The notes beneath the pieces were generated by a model. It did not search any database. It had not been told where the DNA came from and was given only the letters and a program-made list of their open reading frames with translations. This document shows positions 17,487 to 26,330 of a stretch of DNA of 64,000 bases, one piece after another. Both the position numbers and the translations under genes were made by a program. How positions within the stretch are numbered: position 1 is the stretch's first letter; each line of letters starts with the position of its first letter. The stretch is from Fulvitalea axinellae (lineage in GTDB: Bacteria > Bacteroidota > Bacteroidia > Cytophagales > Cyclobacteriaceae): assembly GCF_036492835.1 (NCBI RefSeq), contig NZ_AP025316.1, positions 248,001-312,000 on the forward strand, written 5' to 3'.

Positions 17487-19436
17487 TTATCTGATTTCCG
17501 GCTCTTGCCCTACTTTGGCCAAAGCGGTTTCACATTCCTTGAAATCAGAATCATGCATTAGCAAGAGTCCCAATATCTTACGGTATTCTTCCAGCTTCAT
17601 TGACGATTTTTGGCGTTTTGCTTTATCCAAGCACATGCGTAGCCACTCTTCCAACATAATGCGGAATGGTTGTAAAGAACGGTTACGTTCATCGAGACAG
17701 AAGCCCCCGCGAGCCAATATTTCGGATATGTCGGACAAGGCGGGCAAGCCATTACGACGAATAAGTACGCGTACCCGCTCGTAGTCGCAAATAGAAGGTT
17801 TCTTGAGGTTGATTTGCCAAAGGTTCTGCTTATCGTAGTGCAATTCTATATCCGGGCAGGCCTTCAGGGCTTCCCGGATGCGCCTTACGGATACGTTACG
17901 GTTGTTTTTGCTCTTTTCCTTGTCGTATTCAGGCCAGAAGGTTCTATGGAATTCCTCAGTGGTTACGGGACGGTCCTGAAGGCTACGCAACAGCAAAAAG
18001 CAGAATATTTCACGAAGTTTTGGCGTCAGTTTATCGGCTACGTTACCATTGTCCCGATCCAATATCTCTAAAGGTCCAAACAGCCTGATTTTCATCGCAC
18101 CGATAATCTCTTCCTGCTTTGGAGCCTCTGTTCCGCTTCCAACACGGAATTTTTTCGCATAACGACCAATACCGAAGCCCAGCGCACAGATAAGAACAAC
18201 CGCAAAGCCCACCCAATAGACCGGAAAATCCTGAGGTTCGGGATTGGATATCAAAAGTTCTCGCGAAGCGTCCGGAAAGCTATACAATTCCTGTATCTCA
18301 GCATCGTCCAATACCCTTGTCCAATACCCGATATCGTATAGCTGGCCAGTGAATATATGTCCCCAATAATTATTGCCAATTACGGCCGTGGTCGCAGGTT
18401 TACTTAATATCCGGCCGGTTTTCAAAGCCTTTAACCGTTCTCCGTTTAGGAAACAGGTTATCTCGCCGTGTTCGGTGTATGTGATTACAATATGAGTAGG
18501 CAAATTTCGGGAGAAAGAGACATGCGTCCAGTTAAAGTTCTCTACATCTGGTATGGATGCGGTGAGTATTGAGCGATATTCGAAGCGTATGGTAATTACA
18601 TTGTTCAGGTTTACCGCCGTCATCAATGAGCCGTCATGGACGGGAATGGCCCAAAACGAGATAGTCCCGGTATTTCCGGCCTTTATCGACTTCGTAGAAG
18701 GGTAGTAATGGTTTGTTCCGTCATAAATAAACTTACCAGGTTTATCGCCTACAGGGGGAATCACAAGCTCTCTGGCCGCCTTTTCGCCAATAAAACTGGC
18801 CCAGCTGTCAATATCGCCTCCAAGAAAGAATGACAGACCGTCACTGAGAGCGTACGACACCAAAACACTGTCGTATTCCGCTATAATTTTCCTGTCGGAT
18901 ATACGTCCTTCACGAATTTTATGCCTCGCCATTTTCCCTTTGAAATAACCGCGGGCGAAAAAAGCGCCCAAAAGAGCACGGGACTTTTCCGGCATAGCCA
19001 AAGATATGTCAAGCTCTGATTTTAATTCGCCGTCCAAGAACAAACTGAAGGTATCGTCAACATACCTCAGGGTAAGATATTGCCAAACGTTCTCTTTAAA
19101 AGCCACGTTAGGAAATGACAATGTATGTTCCTTTCCACCGTCCTTACAGAAAAGGTCTATACCTCGGTTAGGGTGCTTTAGAGAAAGAACAAAAATATCA
19201 TTCAAAAATAGAATATCGGATTTGTAAGCGTCAAAGGGGATTTCCGGCTTCATCCAAAAGGAAACCGAAAAGCCGTCGGCGATGTCGATATCTCCGATGT
19301 CCACAAAATCATCAATGCCGTCAAGAAGGTAGCACTCGCCGATGTTCTTGTCGTTGCAGTTCGGTTTCTCCAACTTTTCGGCCCGGACCGACACAGCCCA
19401 AACCAGAATCAATATCAAAAGTAAGCCGTTCCTCAT
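17487..19436 (-). CDS. Membrane one-component regulator: periplasmic LamG-type domains, TM helix, cytoplasmic winged helix
   Basis: 649 residues from ATG at 19434-19436; an upstream extension to 19544 would precede a clean signal sequence and is rejected. N-terminal signal (1-18), then two concanavalin/LamG-like domains: about 25-195 (LLDGIDDFVDIG, FSVSFWMKPE, FSLFLDGELKS) and 225-395 (GTISFWAIPV, ITCFLNGERLK, IGYWTRVLDDAEIQELY). A single TM helix (about 410-432, WVGFAVVLICALGFGIG) is followed by a winged-helix domain (448-545, IRLFGPLEIL, LTPKLREIFCFLLL, VSVRRIREAL) like OmpR/SARP C-terminal effector domains, plus a helical tail. The layout parallels CadC/ToxR-type regulators. The LamG domains suggest sensing of a glycan or surface ligand. 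It is upstream of, and co-directional with, the left cassette, its likely target. No counterpart is present next to the right cassette within the window. Confidence 0.82.
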   Translation of the reverse strand: MRNGLLLILILVWAVSVRAEKLEKPNCNDKNIGECYLLDGIDDFVDIGDIDIADGFSVSFWMKPEIPFDAYKSDILFLNDIFVLSLKHPNRGIDLFCKDGGKEHTLSFPNVAFKENVWQYLTLRYVDDTFSLFLDGELKSELDISLAMPEKSRALLGAFFARGYFKGKMARHKIREGRISDRKIIAEYDSVLVSYALSDGLSFFLGGDIDSWASFIGEKAARELVIPPVGDKPGKFIYDGTNHYYPSTKSIKAGNTGTISFWAIPVHDGSLMTAVNLNNVITIRFEYRSILTASIPDVENFNWTHVSFSRNLPTHIVITYTEHGEITCFLNGERLKALKTGRILSKPATTAVIGNNYWGHIFTGQLYDIGYWTRVLDDAEIQELYSFPDASRELLISNPEPQDFPVYWVGFAVVLICALGFGIGRYAKKFRVGSGTEAPKQEEIIGAMKIRLFGPLEILDRDNGNVADKLTPKLREIFCFLLLRSLQDRPVTTEEFHRTFWPEYDKEKSKNNRNVSVRRIREALKACPDIELHYDKQNLWQINLKKPSICDYERVRVLIRRNGLPALSDISEILARGGFCLDERNRSLQPFRIMLEEWLRMCLDKAKRQKSSMKLEEYRKILGLLLMHDSDFKECETALAKVGQEPEIR

Positions 19437-20355
19437 TGCGAAAAATATTAACCTTCGCCATAACCCATACCGATAGCAGGACCAAAAGCCGCAAACGGCC
19501 CGCCTGAAACCATATAGGAAATGCCTGACCAAAATGGCCAACAAAAGTAAATTAGTAATGATGCGTATCTAGACTAAGGCCACGCCTTCAGCTGCGTTTA
19601 TCGTTAAAATGATTGGCCTTTCCTTCAAAAAGGAGATATGTAAATATACGATTCTAATAAACAAATATTAAATACGAACCAACAACTTCACAATTAAAAC
19701 ACGTCCGATAACGGAAACGACATAATCCGTTTCTGTACAGACTGAATTTTCACATCAAAAACACCAAAGCAGGCCAAAGATCCACAACGCTTTCGGGACA
19801 AACGCTTCATCCTTTTTCCAAAGGTTGGTCAAAAACTTAAAAAAACCTGCCTAAGGGTAATCTCCGGACAGTACGCCTTCGGGAGTCTTTCTTCCCTAAG
19901 CGCATACAAACTATGTCGTACAAGCCCCGGGAAGGCCGAAAAATACAGTATAAAGATGTGGCCGAAAAAGATACCTCATGTCGCATATGCTTTTGTATCA
20001 CTCTGATTATCAACACCAAAACACATAATATATAGTCTTGGAAATGATCTTATCCGCATGCGGATTTTTTGCCGGATTTGATAGATATTGGCTTTCGAAT
20101 CGGGACCAAACACCGCGACGCGCACCGCTAGCCGCACGTTTTTACCACGCCTTCAGCCAATGCGAAAAAACGCCACGGTAAGCGTCGCCACTGTTCCGCG
20201 ACCATATTCCCGACATTGGATAATTGTTTATGCCTGTTTCCGGATAAACGATTTTTTTGGATTAGGGAACCTCCCCGACTCCAAAACCATGGAGACGAAG
20301 TTTTTTTGCGGAAATACGGCCGAGAGAAGTAAGACGACAAAACAAAATATGCCTT
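19437..20355. other. Divergent intergenic region between LamG regulator and oxidoreductase
   Basis: 919 bp, without a credible gene; short frames here have no family motifs. It contains the minus-strand -7 box at 19542-19549 and a 14-bp perfect palindrome, ATCCGCATGCGGAT (20052-20065), followed by six T, which could be a small terminator or an operator. The promoter of the oxidoreductase must also be here; the TAGTCTTG near 20033-20040 is one base off consensus. Confidence 0.45.
19542..19549 (-). promoter_or_regulatory. Bacteroidota -7 element (TACTTTTG) for the LamG regulator
   Basis: On the minus strand this reads TACTTTTG, an exact match to the Bacteroidota TAnnTTTG -7 box. It lies about 105 nt before the chosen start at 19436. 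No clear TTTG -33 box is seen at the usual distance, so this is suggestive only. Confidence 0.4.
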
Positions 20356-21693
20356 ATGAAAAGCAGAAGAGATTTTGTGAAGAAAGTGGGCTTGGGCACT
20401 ATGGCGATGTCCGTAGGCGCTTCAAGCATTTTCACCACTAAAAGCTACGCCAAAGTCATCGGCGCCAACGACCGTGTCCGTGTGGCATTGGTTGGTGTCC
20501 GAAGCAGGATGAAAGCCTTGGCCGACGCTTGTGGGAAACTGAAGAACGTAGAGGTAGCGTACAGCTGTGACGTGGATGACAATATCCTTGCGGCTCACGC
20601 CAAGTGGTGCGAGACGACCCTCGGATATATCCCGAAAGTAGAGAAAGATTTCCGCAAGCTTGTTGAGATAAAAGACATCGACGCGGTGATTATCGCCACG
20701 CCAGAGCACTGGCACGCACCTATGGCCATCTGGTCTATGGAAGCCGGAAAGCACGTTTACGTGGAGAAACCGTGTAGCCACAATGCTCGCGAAGGCGAAT
20801 TGCTGGTAAAAGCTCAGCGCAAATACAAGAAGGTTTGCCAGATGGGTAACCAGCAACGTTCGGCCGCCACTTCTATCTTGGCCATCAAGGAAATCGGCGA
20901 AGGTATTATCGGTGAGCCTTTCAAAGCGAAAGCCTATTACTCTAGCTCAAGAAAGAGCATCGGAAAAGGTAACCGTGTGGCCGTACCTAGCCACTTGGAC
21001 TGGGAACTTTTCCAAGGACCCGCTCCGCGCGAAGCTTACCGTGACAATATCCACCCTTACAACTGGCACTGGTTCAGAACTTGGGGTACAGGCGAAATCC
21101 ATAACAACGGTACGCACGAAATCGACGTTTGTCGCTGGGCGCTGGGCGTAGACTACCCGACACAGGTTGTTTCTTTCGGTTCCAAGTCTATGTACAAGGA
21201 TGACGACTGGCAGTTTGTGGACACCCAGGACGTGACTTACAAATTCGACGGCGGAAAGTACATCAGTTGGGAAGGCCATAGCCGTAACAAGCACGGATAC
21301 AACCCTGGCAGGGGAGCGACGATCTGGGGATCGAAGGGCTCTATCCGCCTCGACCGTAACTTCTACGAGCTTTACGACCTGAGCGGCAAGCGCATCAAGA
21401 GAATCAACGAGAAGGAACAGTCGGGCACTACCGATACCGTAGGTGGCGGCGGACTTACCGTGCAGCATATGCGCAACTTCATCCAAACTATCCGCGGACT
21501 CGATACCCTTAATTCCGAAATCGGTAACGCGGCCATCTCAACGCACTTGTGCCACTTGGGTACAATTGCGCAACGTTTGGAGCGTCCGATTACTGTTAAC
21601 CCTAAAACGGGTAAAGTGCCACGCAAAGACAAAGAGGCCAACAAACTCTGGGGACGCGAGTACGAGCCGGGTTGGGAGCCTAAAGTATCTTAA
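20356..21693 (+). CDS. Tat-exported Gfo/Idh/MocA-family oxidoreductase
   Basis: 445 residues. Starts with a twin-arginine signal (SRRDFVKK, then GLGTMAMSVGASSIF), so the folded protein is exported with its bound cofactor. The NAD(P)-binding Rossmann part follows (RVRVALVGVRSRM, VAYSCDVDD, IDAVIIATPEHWH), with the family EKP motif in VYVEKPCSHN (about 131-140), and then the C-terminal domain with WHWFRTWGTGEIHNNGTHE. The last motif is common in Tat-type Gfo/Idh/MocA proteins of Bacteroidota. The likely role is oxidation, or redox-assisted cleavage or epimerisation, of a sugar or inositol in the periplasm; substrate unknown. The GH109 pattern is not matched well enough to assign N-acetylgalactosaminidase activity. 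It stands alone with its own terminator. Its position near SusCD genes hints at a link to glycan use, but this is not shown. Confidence 0.88.
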   Translation: MKSRRDFVKKVGLGTMAMSVGASSIFTTKSYAKVIGANDRVRVALVGVRSRMKALADACGKLKNVEVAYSCDVDDNILAAHAKWCETTLGYIPKVEKDFRKLVEIKDIDAVIIATPEHWHAPMAIWSMEAGKHVYVEKPCSHNAREGELLVKAQRKYKKVCQMGNQQRSAATSILAIKEIGEGIIGEPFKAKAYYSSSRKSIGKGNRVAVPSHLDWELFQGPAPREAYRDNIHPYNWHWFRTWGTGEIHNNGTHEIDVCRWALGVDYPTQVVSFGSKSMYKDDDWQFVDTQDVTYKFDGGKYISWEGHSRNKHGYNPGRGATIWGSKGSIRLDRNFYELYDLSGKRIKRINEKEQSGTTDTVGGGGLTVQHMRNFIQTIRGLDTLNSEIGNAAISTHLCHLGTIAQRLERPITVNPKTGKVPRKDKEANKLWGREYEPGWEPKVS

Positions 21694-21903
21694 AGAAAAC
21701 AGCGTTAGGAGTTACGCAAGTTTCGGCTAAAAGCCACATAACAAACGTAACGGAACCTCTAAGCCCACAATACCTTACTCACAATCCTTACAGGCTTAGC
21801 TGTTTCGGAAACAAAAGTTATTGAACTGTAGGCCAGAGATATCGCCCGCAAGGAAAGAAGACTCCGAAATTTAATAACATATTGTTGTTCGGCAACTTAA
21901 TAC

Positions 21904-21957
21904 AAAGGCCATCTCAGAAAATCCGATTCGGTTTTATTTGAGGTGGCCTTGTTTTTT
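21904..21957 (+). terminator. Rho-independent terminator after the oxidoreductase
   Basis: AAAGGCCATCTCA (from 21904) pairs with TGAGGTGGCCTT (to 21950) through a 12-bp stem with one G-T pair, followed by GTTTTTTC. It lies about 210 nt after the stop of the Gfo/Idh/MocA gene. Confidence 0.75.
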
Positions 21958-22397
21958 CAAAAGCCTTTAAGCTAATGCACTACGACATAATTATTGGCAT
22001 TTAAAAGACGATATCCCGAAACCATAAACAGCTTGCTTATAACAAGCTCCGGTGTCACTTTATTCACGTTTTGAGTTTGCTTTCAGCGGTGTTCATGAAC
22101 GCTATCGCTTGAGTTTTCAGATGAAAAAGTAACCAAAAAATCTTCTAAATACGGCTACAAATTTTTCTTCCACCCAAAAGCATTGCGGTTATGGAAGAAA
22201 AATAAAGGCCTGAAATTAGTTTTTTGGAACGCATTAGAATCAATAATAGACTAACCAATTAGACGAAAAAACAAGGATAATTTTGTTCAGGTGCATAAGG
22301 TTTAAAAATTATAAACAATTAACTTTCAATCCATTACTTCACAAGTATCAAGCTACCGAATGACTTTGCACTCTACTACGAAAAGCAAAAAATAAAA

Positions 22398-22440
22398 AAG
22401 CCCATCCTTCCTATAAAAGGGAAAGACGGGCTATTCTTTT
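22398..22440 (-). terminator. Bidirectional terminator downstream of TPR gene
   Basis: AAGCCCATCCTTCC and GGGAAAGACGGGCT form a stem of about 13 bp with one or two mismatches. On the minus strand the stem is followed by a T-rich run (the complement of AAAAAATAAAAAA), and on the plus strand by TATTCTTTT. It lies 40 nt after the stop of the gene at 22480-23784. Confidence 0.65.
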
Positions 22441-22479
22441 CAAAAAGTAAGCGCCGTCAAAATTCCGACGCTATTTGAC

Positions 22480-23784
22480 TTAATACTGACGTCCGACCAG
22501 CTTTACGGTGGTTCCTACCCAACCGCCAATTTTATACGGCGTTCCTTCCTTGATGGAGTAAGAAAACAAATGCTCTTTCTTCGGCCAGTTGGCTTTGGCT
22601 TTTTTCATACCAGCGCTGTTGCCCGCTTTTTTGTACATGTTGTAAGCGGCGATATAGATAGCGTGGTCATGCACCCTGTTTTTGCCTTGCTTCAACTGCA
22701 AGAACGATCCCATGTACAAATCACCGACAAAGGTATAGGCTTTCTTGGCGCTTCCGAGTTTGGCAGCTTCCAGAGCCTCTTTTCTCGCTTGGGCTTTTTG
22801 CTTCTTTTTTGCGTACGCAGAAGCCATAGCCAAATGAAGGTCAGCCTTCTCGGCATCCGTTTTTGCGAACTCAAAGCCTTTCTTATAGTTTTCCAGCGCC
22901 TTGTCGTAATTTTTCGAATCCATCATCTGCGCCGCAATCTTGTTCAGCAACCCAAGGCTAGGCTTGCCTTTCAGCATGGCCTCACTGGCTTTCAAGAAAA
23001 GGCTTTTGTCAGAGCATTCCACTACAGAGAGCAAAGTCAAAACTTCCTCGCCCTCTTCCGGAGTCAGGGCGTCGGCTTTCGCCTGGTACTTGCTCTGTAC
23101 GTATTCGCAAGTCAATGGCAATGCCTTGTTGAAGTACGATTTGTTCAGGTGCTTGTACTTGGCCAAAACTTTCTTGTTGGCCGCGCCGGTGATCTTACGC
23201 TCCAAACCTTCGTTTACGGCCTTGAAGCAACGTACCACCTCAATGTCAGACACAGGAGCGCCTTTGCTTTTGAAATAGTTGGTGGTTTTCATATATCCGA
23301 GCAAAACGTCGGGCTTGAGGTCGGCCCCTTTTTCGACGGCTTCCTTCAGGATAGTGTGCAGATAGTTCAGCGAAGAGAGCGAACGGTATTTTTTCAACAC
23401 GGCATAAGCGTCGGAAGCGTGGTCGGCGAGCATCTCGTCGGAAGCGCCAAATTTTTGCTTGCGCACGTCATAAAGAAAAACACAGGAGTCGGCGTATGTT
23501 TTCTTTAGCATACTCCCCTCCTCTTTCAACGCCAGTTCGCGATACACTTTCGCCCCTTGCTCATACAGTTCCGGGCTCAGATCCGGCGCCTCGTTCAGCA
23601 ACCAAACAAGTTGCGCCCTTGCCGAATTGGCATCGCCTCCCTTTAGAGCCGTACCCATCTTTTCATAAATTCCTTTCGCCTCGCTCTCTTTTCCGGCAGG
23701 CCACTTCCACCCGTCCTGGGCATTGGCACTATTCGCCGCCAGCATAAAAAAGGCTAGGTAAAAAAGTAAAAGTGATCTCATCAT
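22480..23784 (-). CDS. Exported TPR-repeat protein
   Basis: 434 residues. Signal peptide ending near ANAQ, then almost entirely helical. The segment about 270-390 shows TPR-like pairs (YDKALENYKKGFEFAKTD, ADLHLAMASAYAKKKQKAQA, YIAAYNMYKKAGNSAGMKKA); the N-terminal part is Lys/Ala-rich and similar in style. The C-terminus PYKIGGWVGTTVKLVGRQY may be a short beta tail. TPR proteins act as scaffolds in protein complexes; no catalytic motif is present, so the process is unknown. It lies 159 nt downstream of, and in the same direction as, the larger TPR/barrel protein at 23944-25872, so the two may act together at the cell envelope. ATG codons at 23784 and 23781 are both possible. Confidence 0.75.
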   Translation of the reverse strand: MMRSLLLFYLAFFMLAANSANAQDGWKWPAGKESEAKGIYEKMGTALKGGDANSARAQLVWLLNEAPDLSPELYEQGAKVYRELALKEEGSMLKKTYADSCVFLYDVRKQKFGASDEMLADHASDAYAVLKKYRSLSSLNYLHTILKEAVEKGADLKPDVLLGYMKTTNYFKSKGAPVSDIEVVRCFKAVNEGLERKITGAANKKVLAKYKHLNKSYFNKALPLTCEYVQSKYQAKADALTPEEGEEVLTLLSVVECSDKSLFLKASEAMLKGKPSLGLLNKIAAQMMDSKNYDKALENYKKGFEFAKTDAEKADLHLAMASAYAKKKQKAQARKEALEAAKLGSAKKAYTFVGDLYMGSFLQLKQGKNRVHDHAIYIAAYNMYKKAGNSAGMKKAKANWPKKEHLFSYSIKEGTPYKIGGWVGTTVKLVGRQY

Positions 23785-23943
23785 GATAAATTGAAAATAA
23801 ATGGCTAAACAGTTTATTATCCGTGAATATCAACATCCTAAGCCTTACTGTCAACTATATGTACCGATGAAATCATATTCCACCTTCAATCAACGGAAAT
23901 CCCAACACAAATCCGGAGCTACGGGGCGAATTTTCCCCACACG

Positions 23944-25872
23944 TTACAATTCGGAAGAGAGTCTTATTCTTTCTTTTTCCGTTTTCGAAAGCCTGCGGTA
24001 AAAGTTCAGCTGATATTGCAAGCCTATACGTAACATCGACTGGAAGTTTTCCTCGTTATCACCAAGCCATTCTTTTTCTTCCAAACGATAAAGTTGCGTG
24101 TAGTCCACCTGTACGCTGAAATGCCGGATCTTAAGCGCCAATCCGAAAGTGCCCGATAGGTAATTATAATTCTCCTCGTCGGAAATTCCCTTCAAAATAC
24201 CGCCCGAAACGCGGACAGCCTCCCAAAAATGCGCACCAGCTTCGATATGATAATAGTAATTTTTCTTCAGCACCGTCTCGTTCAGGGTCTGGTCTTTCAG
24301 GTTCACCTTAAACGATCCCGCATCCACGAAAACGCCCAAAAGCGTCGCTTTCGAAAAGTCGCGTCCGCCGATAAACTTAGGTTGGGTATTTACCCTTCTG
24401 AAAAATCCGCCCGAAACCATAGGGCTCCAGGAGTTTCTGGAAATCGTGTCAATGGTAAGGGAAGCGGTCTTAAACAAGTGCGTAAACGCTCCGGCACCAA
24501 GGGTGAAAACATATTTGTGGGGCGTCCGCTTGAGTTCTTTCTTTTTGTTATGCCTGTAATAGCTCCGCTGTATTCTGTTCCGAAGATTTTCGGCCCTGTC
24601 CTTTCCGGCGATAAGGCTTTCGGCTCCTTCCACATACTCATAAGCCTTCACGAATTCCTTTTGCGAAAGCGCCACTTCCGCGGAACTGATATGCCTATCG
24701 TAGTCCGTCTGCTTTCTGTTGGTGTCCGTAGTGTTCCGAAGCCTCGCTATTCTATTGGAAAGCACCCTGAAACGGTCGCTGTCGGCTTGCCAATATTTTT
24801 CTAGCTCCGCAAAATAGCGTTCGGCGTTAACCAGATCATCAACTTCAAGCGACTTTTCCAAGCTCTTGGCCAGACGATCGAAATACGCCCGTTCGATCCG
24901 CTTGCGCAATGACGAGGCCCTGTTGCCCGGCTGATGCTCCAACGATTCGTTCACATACTCCGACGCTTCGGCGTATTTGCCACTTCTGAGCGCTCCCTCG
25001 GCTTTTACCAACAATTCTTCGGCGTAAGCTCTCTTGGCCTTTTCCAAACCTTCGGTCGCCTGTTCCGAATGCGGGCGTTCGTAAAGGATCGTTTGGTAAA
25101 GCGACACGGCTTTGCCGTATTCCCGCTTCGCCATAGCCTCGTTCGCCTCGGCGAAACTCGATGTAAGATCTTTCGGGAAAAAATCGGTTTGGAATTGTTG
25201 CTTCTCCGCTTTTATCCGAAGAACGTTAGCCGGTACATCGGCGGGAAATTTTTCGCCAGCCACGGCCACCACTTCCTCGTATGTGTTCAACTTTACGAAG
25301 CCTTCGTCCATTGCCGCCAAAATGTCGGCCACTTTCGCACGAATGCCACGGCGTTCGTCCTTGCCTTGTTGCTCTTCGTAAGAATCCCACAACACCTTCA
25401 ACCGGGCCAATTGCCCGTCAAAATCCTTGAGCGACATTCTGGCTTTATGGATATACACCGTAGCCAAATCTCTTTTTGAAATATATACAAAAGCGTGGTT
25501 GAGCTTCTTGCGTTTTTCGGTATAAAAGAAGGTCCGCATTCCCGTCACTTGCAAGTTGGAGCTAACGGAGGTCTTGCCGGTGAAAACGGACGAAATCAGC
25601 TCTTCCCGTTCCATCACCGTATTCTCCTGCACCACGCTTATGTCCGACATTATTTTGAGCGCCAAATCCTCTACACAATCCCGAAGCATGCGTTTCTTAT
25701 CCTCTTCCAGCTTTCGCTTGGTGTACTTTGCGGTCTTGTACGATTTGAAATAATATTTGTCCAGGTACTCCCCATCACGCCAAGTAGCATCCGTCCATTT
25801 ATTGTCTTGCGCCATTAACATCGCGCCCGGACAAAAAAATGCAAGTATCAATACTGTAAAGAATATTCTCAT
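23944..25872 (-). CDS. Exported protein with LPP20-like domain, TPR helices and C-terminal barrel-like domain
   Basis: 642 residues. Signal peptide ending near LMAQ. Residues about 25-150 (KYYFKSYKTAKYTKRK, LEDKK-type helix, VTGMRTFFYTEKRKKLNHAFVYISK) resemble LPP20-type domains, in which ageing or stress lipoproteins carry an alpha-beta fold; this is a tentative match. Residues 210-450 contain TPR-like repeats (YGKAVSLYQTILYERPHSEQA, YAEASEYVNESLEHQPGN). The last 180 residues (YVFTLGAGAFTHL, FSVQVDYTQLYRL, LRIGLQYQLNFYRRL) have the alternating pattern of an outer-membrane beta-barrel or porin-like domain. An envelope-anchored scaffold is likely; function unknown. It is transcribed toward the other TPR gene with a 159-nt gap. 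Confidence 0.7.
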   Translation of the reverse strand: MRIFFTVLILAFFCPGAMLMAQDNKWTDATWRDGEYLDKYYFKSYKTAKYTKRKLEEDKKRMLRDCVEDLALKIMSDISVVQENTVMEREELISSVFTGKTSVSSNLQVTGMRTFFYTEKRKKLNHAFVYISKRDLATVYIHKARMSLKDFDGQLARLKVLWDSYEEQQGKDERRGIRAKVADILAAMDEGFVKLNTYEEVVAVAGEKFPADVPANVLRIKAEKQQFQTDFFPKDLTSSFAEANEAMAKREYGKAVSLYQTILYERPHSEQATEGLEKAKRAYAEELLVKAEGALRSGKYAEASEYVNESLEHQPGNRASSLRKRIERAYFDRLAKSLEKSLEVDDLVNAERYFAELEKYWQADSDRFRVLSNRIARLRNTTDTNRKQTDYDRHISSAEVALSQKEFVKAYEYVEGAESLIAGKDRAENLRNRIQRSYYRHNKKKELKRTPHKYVFTLGAGAFTHLFKTASLTIDTISRNSWSPMVSGGFFRRVNTQPKFIGGRDFSKATLLGVFVDAGSFKVNLKDQTLNETVLKKNYYYHIEAGAHFWEAVRVSGGILKGISDEENYNYLSGTFGLALKIRHFSVQVDYTQLYRLEEKEWLGDNEENFQSMLRIGLQYQLNFYRRLSKTEKERIRLSSEL

Positions 25873-26330
25873 ATACGCTCGTCTTTACTATGCCGAAAAT
25901 CGACTCGTCTAGTATTCCGCATTCAAACTATTCATAAAAATAGCAAAAATACAGCATTACATTATTACATGTAATATTGAAGTTGCCCACGAAGCGTAAC
26001 CGCTTTTGTCATTTAGCCTTTCCAATGTTGACAAACCGGTACCCTCACTCCCGCCACTCTGACAATGGATCCGACACATTGGTTGCCTTCCTCCCAAAAA
26101 AACGTCCATCAAGCGAAATTAAAACGTCCGGATGAAGAAGCGACCCTAATCCGCCCATCCGGCACTACAAAAAAACACAATTTTCTTAAAACCACCCAAA
26201 CCACTAATAATCAATTAATTGAACGTTTATCTAGCGCCGTTTGGACGTCAAGAATACGCATAAACTTTAAGTAGACGATTCGAAAAACCATATCCTATAC
26301 TTTTGGACCATAACATTTTCAGCAACACCT
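25873..26330. other. Divergent intergenic region before the efflux operon
   Basis: 458 bp between divergently transcribed genes. It holds the -7 box at 26298-26305; an open frame at 26065-26274 is Lys/Thr-rich without recognisable motifs and is not called. Otherwise I see no repeats. Confidence 0.5.
26298..26305 (+). promoter_or_regulatory. Bacteroidota -7 element (TACTTTTG) for the efflux operon
   Basis: Exact TAnnTTTG match 25 nt before the tolC-like ATG, giving a short leader of about 20 nt. No obvious TTTG box at -33. Confidence 0.45.

Larger units (their letters stand above)
21694..22479. other. Intergenic region between convergent genes
   Basis: 786 bp between the oxidoreductase and the convergent TPR gene. 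Apart from the two terminators listed separately (21904-21957 and 22398-22440) I see no gene or repeat here; the middle part is AT-rich. Confidence 0.6.

Noticed and set aside
17252-17494. Possible 80-residue gene upstream of the left cassette
   Set aside because: No recognisable motif, no ribosome-binding or promoter support, overlaps the end of the regulator and contains the hairpin at 17414-17462.
20356-21693. Assignment of the Gfo/Idh/MocA protein to GH109 (N-acetylgalactosaminidase)
   Set aside because: The Tat signal and fold agree, but the active-site surroundings (VYVEKPCSHN, WHWFRTWGTGEIHNNGTHE) follow the general Tat-type oxidoreductase pattern rather than the GH109 sequence I remember.
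26065-26274. Possible 69-residue gene before the efflux operon
   Set aside because: Low-complexity composition, no motif, and no initiation signals; it lies in a promoter-bearing intergenic region.
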